DNA of 12,294 bases from an uncultured Collinsella sp. (GCA_900551555.1 URWC01000045.1:1-12294); one strand, 5' to 3'. Counted from the stretch's first letter, positions 5,997 through 11,965 are shown. The notes: a model not told the origin generated them from the sequence alone. Numbers and translations: made by a program.

Positions 5997-6950
5997 ATGG
6001 AACCCAAGCAGTACTACATCGGCATCGACGTCGGCGGCACTTCGGTTAAGGAGGGCCTGTTCGACGAGGACGGAAATCTGCTGGCCAAGGCCAGCGTGCC
6101 CACGCCTCCCATCGTTGACGCTGCGGGCTTTGCCGCGGTGACCGAGGCTATCGACCAGGTGGTCGCCAAGGCACAGATTCCGCGTGCCTTTGTGGCAGGC
6201 ATTGGCCTGGCCGTTCCGTGCCCCATCCCGGCATCGGGCGATGCCAAGGTCAAGGCCAACATTGCCATTAACCTGCCCGAGCTGAGGGTCGCCATTCAGG
6301 AGCACTGCCCCGATGCGGTCGTTAAGTATGAGAACGATGCCAACGCCGCCGCCATGGGCGAGGCCTGGCTCGGTTCTGCCAAGGGCGTGCAGAACGTGGT
6401 GATGGTCACCATTGGTACCGGCGTGGGCGGCGGCGTTATCGTTAACGGCGACGTGGTATCGGGCGTTGTGGGTGCTGGCGGCGAGATTGGCCACATGTGC
6501 CTGAACCCGGCCGAGGAGCGCACCTGCGGCTGCGGCGGCCATGGCCACCTGGAGCAGTATTCCAGCGCCACCGGCGTGGTGAGCAACTACCTTGCCGAGT
6601 GCAAGAAGGCGGGCGTCGAGCCCATCGAGCTGACCGGCCCCTCCGATTCCAAGGACGTGTTCCAGGCTTGTCGCGAGGGCGACAAGCTCGCGCTGGCCGC
6701 GGCCGATACCATGGCCGACTATCTCGGCCGCGCACTGGCGCTTATTGCCAACGTGGTTGATCCCGAGATGTTCCTCATCGGCGGCGGCGCCTCCGCCTCG
6801 GCCGATGTCTACCTCGACAAGGTTCGCGAGCACTTTAAGCAGTACGCGCTTTCCGCCTCGCGCGAGACGCCCATTAAGGTCGCTTCGCTCGGAAACGACG
6901 CCGGCATCATCGGTGCTGCCTACGTAGCCCTGCGCGCTGCCGGTAAATAG
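5997..6950 (+). CDS. glcK: ROK-family glucokinase / sugar kinase
   Basis: Cytosolic ATP-dependent kinase of 317 residues, likely phosphorylating the free glucose (or mannose) released by the upstream 6-phospho-glycosidase. Visible motifs: phosphate-binding IGIDVGGTSVKEGLFDEDG at residues 8-26; YENDANAAAMGE with the catalytic base Asp114; VTIGTGVGGGVIVNG at 137-151; and the ROK zinc region GGEIGHM with His166 and CGCGGHGHLEQY with Cys177 and Cys179. The fourth zinc ligand, a cysteine in the classical CxCGxxGCxE signature, is His184 here. ATG 5997 is chosen because AAAGGTGG (5983-5990) ends 6 nt before it; an in-frame ATG nine codons earlier lacks a ribosome site and precedes the conserved N-terminus. 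It follows the PTS operon terminator, so it probably has its own promoter. Confidence 0.9.
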   Translation: MEPKQYYIGIDVGGTSVKEGLFDEDGNLLAKASVPTPPIVDAAGFAAVTEAIDQVVAKAQIPRAFVAGIGLAVPCPIPASGDAKVKANIAINLPELRVAIQEHCPDAVVKYENDANAAAMGEAWLGSAKGVQNVVMVTIGTGVGGGVIVNGDVVSGVVGAGGEIGHMCLNPAEERTCGCGGHGHLEQYSSATGVVSNYLAECKKAGVEPIELTGPSDSKDVFQACREGDKLALAAADTMADYLGRALALIANVVDPEMFLIGGGASASADVYLDKVREHFKQYALSASRETPIKVASLGNDAGIIGAAYVALRAAGK

Positions 6951-6951
6951 C

Positions 6952-7002
6952 TGGTGCAAGGGGGACAGGTTACATTGCACCAACATGGTGCAAAAGGGAC
7001 AG
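6952..7002. repeat. Tandem palindromic repeat with GGGACAG core
   Basis: TGGTGCAA occurs at 6952-6959 and 6986-6993, and its exact complement TTGCACCA lies between them at 6975-6982. Each TGGTGCAA is followed by a GGGACAG run (6962-6968 and 6996-7002). The middle arm can pair with either outer arm (15-nt or 3-nt loop), so two alternative 8-bp hairpins are possible. It begins 2 nt after the ROK kinase stop codon. Confidence 0.7.
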
Positions 7003-7031
7003 CCTTGGCCCCCGTGCCTGCGCCCCAAAAT

Positions 7032-7079
7032 ATGCCGTGGCCCTTCCGTCTGCGAAGGCTCGGCATCGGCGTGCTACCA
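7032..7079 (+). promoter_or_regulatory. Hairpin and possible -10 box upstream of ppaC
   Basis: ATGCCG (7032-7037) pairs with CGGCAT (7061-7066), with CCTTC (7042-7046) and GAAGG (7054-7058) pairing inside. Immediately after comes TACCAT (7074-7079), 45 nt before the ppaC start, a possible -10 box without a clear -35. Confidence 0.3.
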
Positions 7080-7118
7080 TAGCTACGTCCAAGTACACAT
7101 ATCAAGTGGAGGATATCC

Positions 7119-8042
7119 ATGGCAAACGTTCTTGTCTTTGGTCACCAGAACCCCGATAACGACGCCATCATGAGCGCCGTCGTCCTGTCCCAGCTGCTCA
7201 ACCAGGTTGAGTATGCCGGCAACACCTACGAGGCCTGCGCCCTTGGTCAGCTTCCGGCCGAGTCCGCCAAGCTGCTCGCCGACGCCGGCATCGCCGAGCC
7301 CCGCGTGATCGAGTCCGTCGAGGCCGGCCAGCTCGTCGTCCTCACCGACCACAACGAGTCCGCCCAGTCCGTCGCCGGCCTTAAGGACGCCACGGTCTTT
7401 GGCGTTGTCGATCATCACCGCATCGGCGACTTCGAGACCGCCGGCCCGCTGCACTACATCTGCCTGCCCTGGGGCTCCAGCTGCACCATCGTCACCAAGC
7501 TCGCCGGCGTGCTCGGCGTTGAGCTTTCCGACGTTCAGGCCAAGCTGCTGCTCTCGGCCATGATGACCGACACGCTCATGCTCAAGAGCCCCACCACCAC
7601 CGATGTCGACCGCGCCGTTGCCGCCAAGCTCGGCGAGCAGGTGGGCGTCGACCCGGTCAAGTTTGGCATGGAGGTCTTCCTCACCCGTCCGTCCGGCTCC
7701 TTCATCGCAGCCGAGATGGTCGGCAACGACATCAAGATGTTCGAGCCTGCCGGCAAGAAGCTGCTCATCGGCCAGTACGAGACTGTCGACAAGACCCGCG
7801 CACTCGGCATGATCGACGAGATCCGCGAGGCCATGCGCGCCTACGCCGCCGAGAAGGGTGCCGACGGCATCGTCCTGTGCATCACCGACATCATGGAGGA
7901 GGGCTCGCAGGTCCTGCTCGAGGGCGAGACCGAGGCTGCTCAGAAGGGCCTGGGCATTGCCGACGAGCACGGCGGCGTCTGGATGCCGGGTGTCCTCTCC
8001 CGTAAGAAGCAGGTCGCTGCCCCCATCATGGCCGCCTGCTAG
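7119..8042 (+). CDS. ppaC: Manganese-dependent inorganic pyrophosphatase (family II)
   Basis: Cytosolic enzyme hydrolysing pyrophosphate to two phosphates, pulling biosynthetic reactions forward. The 307 residues match family II. The DHH-domain metal ligands are in place: His9, Asp13 and Asp15 in GHQNPDNDAI, Asp77 in LTDHNE, the Asp98-His99-His100 motif in VVDHHRIGDF, and Asp151 in MMTDTLMLKSPTTT. The C-terminal DHHA2 domain ends with the substrate-binding SRKKQV motif (294-299). The first motif reads DNDAI where DTDSI is more usual; the metal-binding aspartates are kept. GGAGG (7108-7112) lies 6 nt before the ATG. Its own upstream region and strong terminator make it a single-gene unit. Confidence 0.96.
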   Translation: MANVLVFGHQNPDNDAIMSAVVLSQLLNQVEYAGNTYEACALGQLPAESAKLLADAGIAEPRVIESVEAGQLVVLTDHNESAQSVAGLKDATVFGVVDHHRIGDFETAGPLHYICLPWGSSCTIVTKLAGVLGVELSDVQAKLLLSAMMTDTLMLKSPTTTDVDRAVAAKLGEQVGVDPVKFGMEVFLTRPSGSFIAAEMVGNDIKMFEPAGKKLLIGQYETVDKTRALGMIDEIREAMRAYAAEKGADGIVLCITDIMEEGSQVLLEGETEAAQKGLGIADEHGGVWMPGVLSRKKQVAAPIMAAC

Positions 8043-8062
8043 GTTCTTTTGACCTAACACCG

Positions 8063-8102
8063 ACGACCGGACCGCGGACGCCCCGCGCTCCGGTCGTTTT
8101 TT
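8063..8102 (+). terminator. Intrinsic terminator of ppaC
   Basis: A 9-bp stem (ACGACCGGA 8063-8071 with TCCGGTCGT 8089-8097) contains an inner 5-bp stem, CGCGG/CCGCG (8073-8087). It is followed by a run of six T (8097-8102, the first also pairing in the stem). It begins 20 nt after the ppaC stop codon. Confidence 0.93.
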
Positions 8103-8144
8103 GTGCATGCGCCGCGTCGTCTCTTGGACAGGCGTGCCCGTGCC

Positions 8145-8172
8145 GTTGAGCAAATAATGTTCAACCTATGGT
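8145..8172 (+). promoter_or_regulatory. Putative nhaA promoter with overlapping inverted repeat
   Basis: TTGAGC (8146-8151) and TATGGT (8167-8172) could be -35 and -10 boxes, though the 15-nt spacer is short. GTTGA (8145-8149) and TCAAC (8161-8165) form an inverted repeat over the same bases, a possible operator. A start near 8179 would place the whole attenuator described next inside the transcript. TAGGCT at 8212-8217 is an alternative -10, but it would exclude the antiterminator arm. Confidence 0.35.
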
Positions 8173-8183
8173 TCCGCTTTTCG

Positions 8184-8247
8184 GCCGCGCTTGTGCGCTT
8201 GTCGCGCAGGGTAGGCTAGATGCAAGCGTAATACGTTGGAGCGCGGC
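8184..8247 (+). ncRNA. Candidate riboswitch-like antiterminator fold in the nhaA leader
   Basis: A closing stem GCCGCGCTT (8184-8192) with GGAGCGCGGC (8238-8247) gives seven Watson-Crick pairs (8184-8190 with 8241-8247) plus U-A and U-G. It encloses two hairpins: TGCGC/GCGCA (8194-8208, loop TTGTC), and CAA-bulge-CGT with ACGTTG (8223-8238, loop AAT). The linker 8209-8222 (GGGTAGGCTAGATG) would lie in the three-way junction. The 3' arm of the closing stem is the 5' arm of the terminator at 8241-8276, so the folds exclude each other. The ligand is unknown; the class is not recognised from memory. Confidence 0.55.
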
Positions 8248-8276
8248 GCCGCCACTTGGGCGGGCCGTGCTTTTTT
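8241..8276 (+). terminator. Intrinsic terminator inside the nhaA leader
   Basis: GCGCGGC (8241-8247) pairs with GCCGTGC (8264-8270, one G-U). After a single bulged G, CCGCC (8249-8253) pairs with GGCGG (8259-8263) around a 5-nt loop. Six T follow directly (8271-8276). It ends only 33 nt before the nhaA ATG and has no gene close upstream that it would serve, so it is best read as an attenuator. Confidence 0.8.
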
Positions 8277-8279
8277 AAG

Positions 8280-8303
8280 ACGGGAGCTTTCCCGTGAAAG
8301 GAG
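8280..8303 (+). promoter_or_regulatory. Hairpin abutting the nhaA ribosome site
   Basis: ACGGGA (8280-8285) pairs with TCCCGT (8290-8295), loop GCTT, and the ribosome site GAAAGGAG (8296-8303) begins at the next base, 6 nt before the ATG. It may affect ribosome access or mRNA stability. Confidence 0.4.
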
Positions 8304-8309
8304 CCGCCC

Positions 8310-9668
8310 ATGGCAGCAACCGAGCAGCTGTTCAACGTCCGTGAGCGCAAGCGCTTTGAACGCCACGACATTTGGGAGCGCATCGCCGAGAACGGCACGA
8401 TTTCCGCCGCGGTTATGGTCATCGCCGCCATCGCCGCCGTCATTTGCGCCAATACCGATGCCTACGAGGCCATCCATCACTTTTTGGAGACCCCGCTGTA
8501 TGTGGGTCTGGGCAACCTTACGGCCGGTCTTACCGTTGAACTTTTCGTCAACGACTTCCTCATGGCGATTTTCTTTTTGTTGGTGGGCATTGAGCTTAAG
8601 TACGAGATGACGGTCGGCGAGCTCAAGAATCCGCGTCAGGCCATGCTTCCCATGCTGGCGGCCGTGGGCGGCGTCGTCGTTCCCGCCTGCATCTACCTGA
8701 TCTTTAACCATGCCGGCGCCCGCAACGGTTGGGCCATCCCCATGGCAACCGATATTGCCTTTGCGCTGGGCGTGCTGTCGCTTTTGGGCAACCGCGTGCC
8801 CAACGGCGTGCGCGTGTTCTTCTCGACGCTCGCCATCGCCGACGACCTTATCTCCATCGCCGCCATCGCCATCTTCTACGGTCAGAGCCCCAATCCGTTT
8901 TGGTTGGGCGCCGCTGCGCTTGTGACCTGCGCGCTCGTGTGGCTCAACAAGACGCAGCATTACCGCCTTGCCCCGTATTCGGTACTGGGTCTGCTGTTGT
9001 GGTTCTGCATGTTCAAGAGCGGCGTACATGCCACGCTCGCCGGCGTCATCTTGGCCTTTACCATCCCGGCCAAGTGCGGCGTCAAGCTCGATAGCCTCAC
9101 CGATTGGTTGGGCGAGTGCCTGCCGCTGCTTGATGACCGCTACGACGACGAGGCACACATCCTGGGCCAGCATGACTTTACCGTCTCGACCACCAGGGTC
9201 GAGCGCGTCATGCACCGCGTGACCCCGCCGCTCATCCGCATGGAGCGTCTGATCTCCACGCCGGTCAACTTTGTGATTCTGCCGATCTTTGCGTTCGTGA
9301 ACGCACAGGTTCGCCTAGTGGGCGTGGACATGAGCACGCTGCTCACCGATCCGGTGACGCTCGGCGTGTACTTTGGCATGCTGCTGGGCAAGCCGATTGG
9401 TATCTTTGGCATGACGTTTGCCCTGGTTAAGTTTAGGGTCTGCGAGCTGCCGCATAACGTTAACTGGCACATGATTGCCGGTGTGGGCATTCTGGGCGGC
9501 ATCGGCTTCACCATGTCGATCCTCATCAGCGGCCTTGCCTTCCCGACGGCCCAGTTTGAGGTCCTGGCCGCCAAGGCCGCCATCCTTGCCGGTTCGGTCA
9601 CCGCTGCCGTGCTCGGTATGATCTACATGAGTGTGGTCTGCAAACACCTCGCGCCCAAAGACAAGTAA
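8310..9668 (+). CDS. nhaA: Na+/H+ antiporter NhaA
   Basis: Inner-membrane electrogenic antiporter that expels Na+ (and Li+) in exchange for protons, used in salt and alkaline pH tolerance. It has 452 residues with about twelve hydrophobic segments. Key residues align with E. coli NhaA: MATDIAFALGVLSLLGNRVP (Asp148, like Asp133), LAIADDL (Asp178-Asp179, the ion-binding pair like Asp163-Asp164), and GMLLGKPIGI (Lys361, like Lys300). The C-terminal GGIGFTMSILISGLAF is also a family signature. It is longer than the E. coli protein mainly through a hydrophilic stretch at about residues 255-310 (many Asp, Glu, Arg) and a charged N-terminus; similar longer NhaA proteins occur in Actinomycetota. It is a single-gene unit with a leader attenuator and a bidirectional 3' terminator. 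Confidence 0.95.
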   Translation: MAATEQLFNVRERKRFERHDIWERIAENGTISAAVMVIAAIAAVICANTDAYEAIHHFLETPLYVGLGNLTAGLTVELFVNDFLMAIFFLLVGIELKYEMTVGELKNPRQAMLPMLAAVGGVVVPACIYLIFNHAGARNGWAIPMATDIAFALGVLSLLGNRVPNGVRVFFSTLAIADDLISIAAIAIFYGQSPNPFWLGAAALVTCALVWLNKTQHYRLAPYSVLGLLLWFCMFKSGVHATLAGVILAFTIPAKCGVKLDSLTDWLGECLPLLDDRYDDEAHILGQHDFTVSTTRVERVMHRVTPPLIRMERLISTPVNFVILPIFAFVNAQVRLVGVDMSTLLTDPVTLGVYFGMLLGKPIGIFGMTFALVKFRVCELPHNVNWHMIAGVGILGGIGFTMSILISGLAFPTAQFEVLAAKAAILAGSVTAAVLGMIYMSVVCKHLAPKDK

Positions 9669-9685
9669 AAGCATATACAAGTTTG

Positions 9686-9723
9686 AAAACGCCGCCTGTG
9701 GACACCATCACAAGCGGCGTTTT
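9686..9723. terminator. Bidirectional terminator between nhaA and the convergent small gene
   Basis: AAAACGCCGC (9686-9695) pairs with GCGGCGTTTT (9714-9723), a perfect 10-bp stem extended inward by TGTG/CACA (9697-9700 with 9709-9712) after one mismatch. T-rich on the plus strand and, through the left AAAA, on the minus strand, so it can serve both nhaA and the minus-strand gene ending at 9755. Confidence 0.88.
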
Positions 9724-9750
9724 AGTCAATGGGGACGTTCTTAAATGACT
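9724..9750. repeat. Short palindromic element with GGGGACG core
   Basis: AGTCA (9724-9728) and TGACT (9746-9750) flank ATGGGGACGTTCTTAAA. The layout (inverted arms around a GGGGAC core) resembles the elements at 5902 and 6952, with different arms. It abuts the terminator and lies 4 nt beyond the stop of the minus-strand gene. Confidence 0.45.
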
Positions 9751-9754
9751 AGGT

Positions 9755-10009
9755 TTATTCCACGGTGCCGTAGACGGCGCCCCAGCCGTGGGCGGCCAAG
9801 GCGGAGTTGAGCTGGTCGCAAAGTGATTGGCGGTCGTAGTAGCCGGGCGGTAGCAGGTTGACGATTTCCATGAGGTCGGGCGCCAGGTCCAAGATCTCGG
9901 CCTGTACGATGAGATCCAGGCGGTCGATGGCGCGGCGGTCGTAAAACAGCCCGTCGACCAGGCGCTGCAGGTCGCCGAATTCCTCGGCCTGGAACGATCC
10001 GTATTCCAT
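9755..10009 (-). CDS. Small acidic protein of unknown function
   Basis: An 84-residue protein that I do not recognise. The start at 10009 is set by an excellent ribosome site, AAGGAGG, 4 nt upstream; a longer reading that begins at 10060 has none. The sequence is acidic and mixed helical in character, with no signal peptide or membrane segment: MEYGSFQAEEFGDLQRL at the N-terminus, a central AEILDLAPDLMEIVNLLPPGYYDR, and a C-terminal DQLNSALAAHGWGAVYGTVE. The LPPG-YYDR turn followed by a Gln-Leu-Asn-Ser helix and the HGWG motif look like conserved family features. It is divergent from the aminotransferase gene and convergent with nhaA. Real-gene confidence rests on the ribosome site, even codon use and shared terminator; function is open. 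Confidence 0.8.
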   Translation of the reverse strand: MEYGSFQAEEFGDLQRLVDGLFYDRRAIDRLDLIVQAEILDLAPDLMEIVNLLPPGYYDRQSLCDQLNSALAAHGWGAVYGTVE

Positions 10010-10111
10010 AGTGCCTCCTTGGGCGCCCCACGCCGGCATGCGCGGCGATTCATAATTCATTGCGATGAACTTAATCTATCACGGCTTCATGCCGTTGCGG
10101 CGGTGGCGGTC

Positions 10112-10117
10112 TATACT
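10112..10117 (+). promoter_or_regulatory. Possible -10 box of the aminotransferase gene
   Basis: TATACT lies 47 nt before the start codon. There is no good -35 box at the expected distance. A small hairpin ACGGC/GCCGT (10081-10095) lies just upstream. Confidence 0.4.
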
Positions 10118-10158
10118 TAGACGAACTGCAACGTCCCGCTTCGCGAAAGGTCGCACCC

Positions 10159-11463
10159 ATGCAGACGATCTACCAGAAGATGGAAACCACCGAACTCGAT
10201 GCCGCCATCGAGGCGCTCAAAGCCGAGGTCGCCGAGGTCAAGGCCAAGGGCCTGGCGCTCGACATGGCCCGCGGCAAGCCGTCGCCCTCCCAGGTGGACA
10301 TCTCTCGACCCATGCTCGATATCCTCAATGCCGATGCCGATCTGCACGACGGCAACGTCGACTGCTCAAACTACGGTTGCTTTGAGGGCATTCCCTCGGC
10401 ACGCAAGCTGGCGGGGGAGTTCCTGGGTTGCCCTGCCGAGCAGACGCTCGTACTGGGTTCGTCGAGCCTTCTGATCGAGCACGATATCGCCGGCATGTTT
10501 TGGCGCTGCGGTTCGTGCGGCAGCGAGCCTTGGGAGGCTTACGAGGCCGCGCACGACGGCAAGAAAGTCAAGTTCCTGTGCCCTGTTCCCGGCTACGACC
10601 GTCACTTTGGCATCACCGCCGACCTGGGTATCGAGAATGTCCCCGTCGCGATGACCGACAACGGCCCCGACATGGACGAGGTCGAGCGTCTGGTTGCCGC
10701 CGACGACTCCATCAAGGGCATCTGGTGCGTGCCCAAGTATTCCAACCCCACGGGCATCACCTTTAGCGAGGACACCGTGCGTCGCCTGGTCGAGATGCCC
10801 ACGGCCGCGCCCGATTTCCGCATCTTCTGGGACAACGCCTACTGCGTGCACGACCTGTACGACGAGACCGACGAGCTCGCCAATATCTTCGACCTCGCTC
10901 GCGCGGCGGGCACCGAGGACCGCGTGGTGGCTTTTGCCTCGACGTCCAAGATTACCTTCCCGGGCGCCGGCATCGGCTTCATCGGTGCGAGCCCCGCGGT
11001 CATCGCCGAGTTCTCCAAGCGCCTGAAGGCCGGCCTCATCAGCGCCGACAAGCTCAACCAGCTGCGCCACGTGCGCTTCCTTCCCACCATCGAGGCGGTC
11101 AAGGAGCACATGAAAAAGCATGCCGAGTTCCTGCGTCCGCGCTTTGAGGCCGTTGAGCGCAAGCTCACCGAGGGCCTGGGCGATACGGGCTGTGCCACCT
11201 GGACGCACCCCCGCGGCGGCTACTTTGTAAGCTTCGATGGTCCCGAGGGCTCGGCCCAGAAGGTCGCCGCGCTTTGCGCCGACCTGGGCGTCAAGCTCAC
11301 GCCGGCCGGTGCCACCTGGCCCTATGGCAGGGATCCGCGCGACACCAACATCCGTATTGCGCCGAGCTATCCCACGGTCGATGACCTGGAGGCCGCGCTC
11401 GACGTGCTGGTGCTGGCCGTTAAGCTTGTCGCTGCCGAGCTTGCTCGTGCCGAGCGCGCCTAA
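10159..11463 (+). CDS. PLP-dependent aminotransferase, probably aspartate aminotransferase (PF12897-type)
   Basis: Cytosolic fold-type I aminotransferase of 434 residues, probably transferring the amino group between aspartate and 2-oxoglutarate. Pyridoxal-phosphate site residues are visible: the Schiff-base lysine Lys264 in FASTSKITFPGAGIGF, Asp225 in IFWDNAYCVHDL, Asn196 in PKYSNPTGI, and the substrate-carboxylate arginine Arg399 in NIRIAPSYP. The N-terminal LALDMARGKPSPSQVD and SNYGCFEGIPSARKL, together with the length, fit the group formerly labelled MocR-like or alanine-glyoxylate aminotransferase (Pfam PF12897), whose corynebacterial member is an aspartate transaminase. The subfamily call is from memory. 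GAAAGG lies 8 nt before the ATG. It forms a single-gene unit or a pair with the STAS gene 66 nt downstream; no clear terminator separates them. Confidence 0.87.
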   Translation: MQTIYQKMETTELDAAIEALKAEVAEVKAKGLALDMARGKPSPSQVDISRPMLDILNADADLHDGNVDCSNYGCFEGIPSARKLAGEFLGCPAEQTLVLGSSSLLIEHDIAGMFWRCGSCGSEPWEAYEAAHDGKKVKFLCPVPGYDRHFGITADLGIENVPVAMTDNGPDMDEVERLVAADDSIKGIWCVPKYSNPTGITFSEDTVRRLVEMPTAAPDFRIFWDNAYCVHDLYDETDELANIFDLARAAGTEDRVVAFASTSKITFPGAGIGFIGASPAVIAEFSKRLKAGLISADKLNQLRHVRFLPTIEAVKEHMKKHAEFLRPRFEAVERKLTEGLGDTGCATWTHPRGGYFVSFDGPEGSAQKVAALCADLGVKLTPAGATWPYGRDPRDTNIRIAPSYPTVDDLEAALDVLVLAVKLVAAELARAERA

Positions 11464-11492
11464 CGCCTAGGGCCCCGCAAGTCCGCGCCCAG

Positions 11493-11498
11493 TACTAT
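11493..11498 (+). promoter_or_regulatory. Possible -10 box of the STAS gene
   Basis: TACTAT lies 37 nt before the STAS start and resembles the hexamers placed similarly before other genes here; no -35 box is recognisable. Co-transcription with the aminotransferase is the alternative. Confidence 0.28.
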
Positions 11499-11529
11499 CC
11501 GCACTTTCGATACGTAAAGGAGCGTATAC

Positions 11530-11844
11530 ATGGATTTGGGTATTTCCACCAACCCCACGCCGGAGATCTACACCATTAAGGTAACCGGCGAGATCGATAT
11601 CTCTAACGCTGATAGCCTGCGCAATGCTATCGACCTGGCGCTCGAGCAGCCCACTGAGGCCGTTGAGCTCGATTTTGCCCAGGTGAGCTACATCGATTCG
11701 ACGGGCATTGGCGTGCTCGTGGGCGCCGCGCACCACGCGGTCGACCACGGTAAGCGCTTTAGCTGCACTAATGTGCAGCCCCAGGTGATGCGCGTGGTTC
11801 AGCTGCTGGGCGTCGACCAGGAGATTTCGATCACGGCGGCATAA
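11530..11844 (+). CDS. STAS-domain protein, anti-sigma factor antagonist-like
   Basis: A 104-residue single-domain STAS protein of SpoIIAA/RsbV type. Such proteins bind an anti-sigma factor when unphosphorylated and release the sigma factor; a partner kinase switches them off. Visible features: the first strand YTIKVTGEIDISNADSLRNAI (typical GEIDxxNA), the core LDFAQVSYIDSTGIGVLVGA with the phosphorylatable Ser57 in Asp-Ser-Thr-Gly, and the last helix VQPQVMRVVQLLGVDQ. AAAGGAG lies 7 nt before the ATG. Unlike classic operons, no kinase/anti-sigma (HATPase) or sigma-factor gene is adjacent: the neighbours are an aminotransferase and a Tat component, so its partner must be elsewhere or be something else. 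Downstream there are only weak hairpins (TGCC/GGCA, 11865-11876). Confidence 0.9.
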   Translation: MDLGISTNPTPEIYTIKVTGEIDISNADSLRNAIDLALEQPTEAVELDFAQVSYIDSTGIGVLVGAAHHAVDHGKRFSCTNVQPQVMRVVQLLGVDQEISITAA

Positions 11845-11888
11845 TCTTTGCCCCCAAAAGGGCGTGCCGTTTGGCATATGTTTGTGAT

Positions 11889-11916
11889 GCGCTCGGACGT
11901 TTTGGCGTCCGGGCGC
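11889..11916. other. Strong hairpin abutting the tat gene -10 box
   Basis: An 11-bp stem, GCGCTCGGACG (11889-11899) with CGTCCGGGCGC (11906-11916), one G-U pair, loop TTTTGG. No T-tract follows on either strand. It directly precedes TATACT (11917-11922), so as DNA it occupies the -35 region; as RNA it could cap transcripts reading through from the STAS gene. Confidence 0.5.
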
Positions 11917-11922
11917 TATACT
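11917..11922 (+). promoter_or_regulatory. Possible -10 box of the tat gene
   Basis: TATACT, 81 nt before the GTG start codon. The -35 position is taken by the palindrome at 11889-11916 and holds no TTGACA-like box. Confidence 0.38.
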
Positions 11923-11965
11923 TGACCGAATGAATAGACGAGTTCCGGCCGAATGGCGCGGTGCG

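Noticed and set aside
5874..7028. Long minus-strand open frame opposite the ROK kinase; similar ones lie opposite ppaC, nhaA and the aminotransferase
   Set aside because: Low-complexity, Val/Gly/His-rich translations typical of antisense frames in high-GC genes.
8212..8217. TAGGCT as the nhaA -10 box
   Set aside because: A start from here would leave out the antiterminator arm and put an unopposed terminator in front of nhaA; the upstream TTGAGC/TATGGT pair fits better, though neither is strong.
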